Assembly (NCBI RefSeq): GCF_002831625.1
Contig: NZ_CP025116.1
Coordinates: 2,409,501 to 2,473,500 of the forward strand
Reading direction: 5' to 3'
Length of the DNA: 64,000 nucleotides
From: Nonlabens sp. MB-3u-79
GTDB taxonomy: Bacteria; Bacteroidota; Bacteroidia; Flavobacteriales; Flavobacteriaceae
The notes beneath the pieces are model-generated. The model was not told the DNA's origin, searched no databases, and saw nothing but the letters and a program-made list of their open reading frames with translations. This document shows, piece by piece, positions 61,128 through 64,000 of this stretch (positions are counted from its first letter, which is position 1; each line of letters opens with the position of its first letter). The position numbers and the translations under genes are program-made.

Positions 61128-63128
61128 TTAATATTTTAGCAACTTTTTTAATTTTTCTTTTAAATCTTGTAACGGAAGGTAATTATTTTCTAAGCCTTTT
61201 TCAAAAGGAATCGGTGTGTCAATACTTCCTAACCTCATTACAGGAGCATCTAAATATTCAAAGCATTCTTCACTAATAAAGGCTGCTATATCACTAATAA
61301 CGCTTCCTGTTAGATTGTCTTCGGTTACTAATAAAACCCTTCCTGTTTTTTGAACTGATTTAATTATCGCCTGTTTATCTAAAGGAACTAACGTTCTTAA
61401 ATCTATAAGGTCTATAGAAAGATTTTCTTCCTTGATCAATTGCTTTGCCCAATGTACTCCTGCTCCAAAAGTAATGATGGTGGCATCATTACCTACGCAA
61501 ATGTTTAATGCTTTTCCTAATTCAATATTGTAGTAACCGTCTGGAACGTCATCATAAATGGAACGATATAATGCTTTATGTTCAAAGAATAGTACTGGAT
61601 TGGGATCTTCTATGGAGGCAATTAATAAGCCTTTAGCGTCTGCTGGAGTTGAAGGGTATACGATTTTAAGTCCTGGCACGGTATAAAACCAAGATTCATT
61701 GGTTTGTGAGTGAAAAGGCCCAGCTCCTACTCCTGCTCCACAAGGCATACGTATCACCACATCTGCTTTTTGATTCCAACGGTAATAAGATTTGGCCAGG
61801 TAATTAACAATAGGATTAAAGCCGCTGCTCACAAAATCGGCAAACTGCATCTCTACGACTGCTTTCATCCCCATAATACTCAAACCCATTCCAGCTTCTA
61901 CAATTGCGCTTTCACAAATAGGGGTGTTTCTAACGCGTTCTCTTCCGTATTTTTCTACAAATCCATCGGTTATTTTAAATACTCCCCCGTATTCTGCGAC
62001 GTCTTGTCCCATAATCACCAGATTGTCATAGGCATCCATAGCTTCCTCTAGTCCATCTTTTATAGCATCTATCAAACGTATGTTTTGAGAAGAACTATCG
62101 GGATTCACTTGATTGAATGTGTGTGGTGCAAACACATCTGCCAGTTCTAGTTCTGTTGTTGATTCAGGTAAAGCTTTCGCGAAAGCGGTATCTAAACCAT
62201 CGTTGATCTCTTTTTTAAACTCCTTATTCCAGTTTTTAATTAGATCGCTAGAAATAATATGTTCTTCCAGTAAAAACTTTTCAAATCTGGATAAAGGATC
62301 TCTTTGTTCCCAATATTCCAACAATTCATCAGGCACATATTTGGTGCCACTTGCCTCTTCATGACCACGTCTTCTAAAGGTCTTGAACTCGATCAACACT
62401 GGATGAGGACGTTCCCGCATGTCATTCAATATCGCCGAAATTTTAGTGTATACTTCTATGATATTATTCCCATCTATAATATGAGATTCCATACCATAGC
62501 CCAATGCACGGTCTGCGAGGTGTTCACAATTGTATTGTTCTGAAGTAGGTGTGCTGAGTCCATAACCGTTGTTTTCTATACAGAAAAGCACCGGTAAACT
62601 CCAAACACTGGCTACATTAAGCGCCTCGTGAAAATCGCCTTCACTCGTCCCACCTTCACCAGTGAAAACCGCAGTGGCTTTACCAGTGTTGTTCATTTTT
62701 TGGGCAAGTGCAATCCCGTCTGCAACCCCTAGTTGTGGACCTAGGTGTGAGATCATCCCAATGATTTTATACTCTTGAGTACCAAAGTGAAAACTTCGGT
62801 CCCGGCCTTTGGTAAAGCCTTCTGCTTTCCCCTGCCACTGTGCAAAGAGCTTCCATAAGGGTATTTCTCGAGAGGTAAAAACACCAAGATTTCTATGCAT
62901 AGGTAAGATGTACTCATCCTTTTGCATAGCAGCGGTAAGACCTATAGAAATTGCTTCCTGGCCTATTCCAGAAAACCATTTAGAAATACGGCCTTGACGC
63001 AAGAGAATTAACATCTTCTCTTCTATCAATCGAGGCATTAGCATTTTTTTATATAAATCTATAAGCACCTTATGATCTAAGGTATTGCTGTATAGTTTTT
63101 TTAAGTCAGTTTGATCTGTATCTATCAT
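61128..63128 (-). CDS. 2-oxoacid dehydrogenase E1, fused alpha and beta subunits
   Basis: 666 residues. The alpha half (about 1-330) holds the ThDP/Mg site in FTGEGGTSEGDFHEALN and ENNGYGLSTP. The beta half (about 345-666) begins RLIDAIKDGLEEAMDAYDNLVIMGQDVAEYGGVF. This fused form of pyruvate- or branched-chain-type E1 is typical of Bacteroidota. It decarboxylates a 2-oxoacid and passes the acyl group to lipoyl-E2. Branched-chain acyl-CoA could serve as fatty acid starters (inference). E2 and E3 genes are not in the window. Palindrome copy 12 encodes AFAKA in the linker between halves. Confidence 0.93.
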   Translation of the reverse strand: MIDTDQTDLKKLYSNTLDHKVLIDLYKKMLMPRLIEEKMLILLRQGRISKWFSGIGQEAISIGLTAAMQKDEYILPMHRNLGVFTSREIPLWKLFAQWQGKAEGFTKGRDRSFHFGTQEYKIIGMISHLGPQLGVADGIALAQKMNNTGKATAVFTGEGGTSEGDFHEALNVASVWSLPVLFCIENNGYGLSTPTSEQYNCEHLADRALGYGMESHIIDGNNIIEVYTKISAILNDMRERPHPVLIEFKTFRRRGHEEASGTKYVPDELLEYWEQRDPLSRFEKFLLEEHIISSDLIKNWNKEFKKEINDGLDTAFAKALPESTTELELADVFAPHTFNQVNPDSSSQNIRLIDAIKDGLEEAMDAYDNLVIMGQDVAEYGGVFKITDGFVEKYGRERVRNTPICESAIVEAGMGLSIMGMKAVVEMQFADFVSSGFNPIVNYLAKSYYRWNQKADVVIRMPCGAGVGAGPFHSQTNESWFYTVPGLKIVYPSTPADAKGLLIASIEDPNPVLFFEHKALYRSIYDDVPDGYYNIELGKALNICVGNDATIITFGAGVHWAKQLIKEENLSIDLIDLRTLVPLDKQAIIKSVQKTGRVLLVTEDNLTGSVISDIAAFISEECFEYLDAPVMRLGSIDTPIPFEKGLENNYLPLQDLKEKLKKLLKY
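62173..62186. repeat. Dispersed palindrome GCTTTCGCGAAAGC, copy 12
   Basis: Perfect 14-bp core in the linker between alpha and beta halves of the E1 fusion, read as AFAKA. Confidence 0.88.
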
Positions 63129-63143
63129 TAGTACGTAGTGTAT

Positions 63144-63151
63144 TTCAAATG
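63144..63151 (-). promoter_or_regulatory. Candidate -7 element for the E1 gene
   Basis: Reads TACATTTG on the - strand, 15 bp before the ATG at 63128. No clear -33 TTG. Confidence 0.4.
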
Positions 63152-63207
63152 TAAGATAATCTGTCTACTTCCTTTAAGGTTGTAGCAAAAGAGTAGTCCT
63201 CATTTAC

Positions 63208-63215
63208 TAACTTTG
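63208..63215 (+). promoter_or_regulatory. Candidate -7 element for the PAP2 gene
   Basis: TAACTTTG, 19 bp before the ATG at 63235, fits TAnnTTTG. No TTG at the usual spacing. Confidence 0.45.
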
Positions 63216-63234
63216 TATCAACAATCAAAGTTCT

Positions 63235-63993
63235 ATGAAACAACTTCTTTTACTATTCTTCATTTTCTTTTCGATCACCTGTCATAGCCAGCAAAAAGTA
63301 GCTGATTCCCTTCCGTTTCAAAAAGAAGTAAGTTTTAAATACTCTTCCCTCCTGCTTCCTACTGGACTAGTAAGCTACGGTATTCTAGGGATTAAGAATG
63401 ACCCTGTTAGAAAATGGGATCGGGATATAAGAAAGAGTCTGGACCCTAATGGCACTAAAACTTCTGTAGATGACTACATTCTATTCACTCCTATTGCAGC
63501 TGCTTACGGGCTCGACCTTGCAGGTATAAAGGGGCGAAACAACATGCTTGATAAAAGTACTATTTTAGGAACCTCTACCCTATTGCTGTATTCCAGTGTG
63601 AATATCATCAAGAACAATACAAACATAAGAAGACCCAGCGGCAAGTCTCAAAGCAGCTTTCCATCTGGTCACACAGCGATTTCATTTATGGCAGCAGAAT
63701 TCCTGCATCAAGAATACGGTCAAGTATCCCTATGGTACAGTATAGCCGGTTATTCCATGGCAACAGCGACTGGCTTTTTGCGCATGTACAATGACAAACA
63801 CTGGTTCAGTGATGTTATGGCAGGAGCTGGAATAGGAATTTTATCCATAAAAATAGCTTACTGGCTGTATCCTTTACTAAAGAATGTTATCTTTAAAAAC
63901 AGAAATAAAACACTAGAATCTCAAGTACAGTTTCAATTGACACCCTTGTACACAGGTAATGAGTTGTTGCTCGCTACTTCACTGAGATTTTAA
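63235..63993 (+). CDS. PAP2-family phosphatase
   Basis: 252 residues with a signal peptide (about 1-19). The three phosphatase motifs are all present: KNNTNIRRP (126-134), SFPSGHT (141-147) and the R-x5-H-x3-D motif from Arg183 through His189 to Asp193. They belong to the acid phosphatase/lipid phosphatase fold with a His nucleophile. Hydrophobic helices suit a membrane or periplasmic lipid phosphatase, for example on undecaprenyl or phosphatidyl phosphates. The C-terminus ends in RF like an outer-membrane protein. It diverges from the E1 gene and is complete in the window. Confidence 0.9.
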   Translation: MKQLLLLFFIFFSITCHSQQKVADSLPFQKEVSFKYSSLLLPTGLVSYGILGIKNDPVRKWDRDIRKSLDPNGTKTSVDDYILFTPIAAAYGLDLAGIKGRNNMLDKSTILGTSTLLLYSSVNIIKNNTNIRRPSGKSQSSFPSGHTAISFMAAEFLHQEYGQVSLWYSIAGYSMATATGFLRMYNDKHWFSDVMAGAGIGILSIKIAYWLYPLLKNVIFKNRNKTLESQVQFQLTPLYTGNELLLATSLRF

Positions 63994-64000
63994 TTACAGA

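Overview
This window is an AT-rich stretch of a Bacteroidota chromosome, most likely a marine member of the Flavobacteriaceae. Nonlabens or a near relative is my guess, and it is inference. The evidence is the mix of genes: two proteins with type IX secretion (T9SS) type B C-terminal sorting domains, a PorP/SprF protein, DUF4294, DUF4494, DUF6090 and DUF4251 proteins, a fused E1 alpha/beta 2-oxoacid dehydrogenase, and a MurA carrying Asp in the fosfomycin-target position. Promoters fit the Bacteroidota TTG-N17-21-TAnnTTTG pattern and Shine-Dalgarno sequences are absent. I see no rRNA, tRNA, CRISPR array, IS element, prophage or plasmid feature.

Layout. 1-6252: housekeeping run on the + strand (efp end, lpxD-like, NTF2-like, sucD, fabG, a VWA membrane protein, prohibitin). 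6374-13672: panB, murA, pseudouridine synthase, tsaC and hypotheticals, with several short gene remnants between them. 13931-24751: aldehyde dehydrogenase coupled to a THI5-like protein, RluA enzyme, M42 peptidase, DUF4294, PepSY-like membrane protein, desaturase, Crp/Fnr regulator, pirin, DMT transporter. 25124-35262: RimK plus a deacylase, MscS channel, cold-shock protein, a ThiE-like protein, an orphan ATP-grasp/GNAT pair, small envelope proteins. 35465-47378: T9SS surface region, with a 622-aa type B protein and, divergently, a 2092-aa type B protein containing five near-identical 531-bp repeats, followed by PorP/SprF and OmpA-family genes. 47669-49816: two HPF-like ribosome hibernation genes flanking a Cys-less ArsC-like gene and TerC. 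49897-53184: nitroreductase and PEP carboxylase. 53230-60816: an apparent biosynthetic locus for a phenolic or pyrone lipid (ACP, ketosynthase, DUF547, dehydratase, FabI/FabL-like reductase, type III PKS, methyltransferase, flavoprotein). 60851-63993: small membrane protein, E1 fusion and PAP2 phosphatase.

The most unusual signal cuts across genes. A 14-16 bp palindrome, CGCTTTCGCGAAAGCG, occurs perfectly 12 times, roughly every 5 kb, in both coding and intergenic DNA. In eight of nine coding copies it is read as Ala-Phe-Ala-Lys-Ala, and in three secreted proteins this peptide lies at the expected signal peptidase site. The best candidate for an undescribed pathway is the type III PKS locus. 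It carries its own carrier protein and fatty-acid-type enzymes, and is interrupted by a degenerate hexanucleotide tract with a 95-bp duplication.
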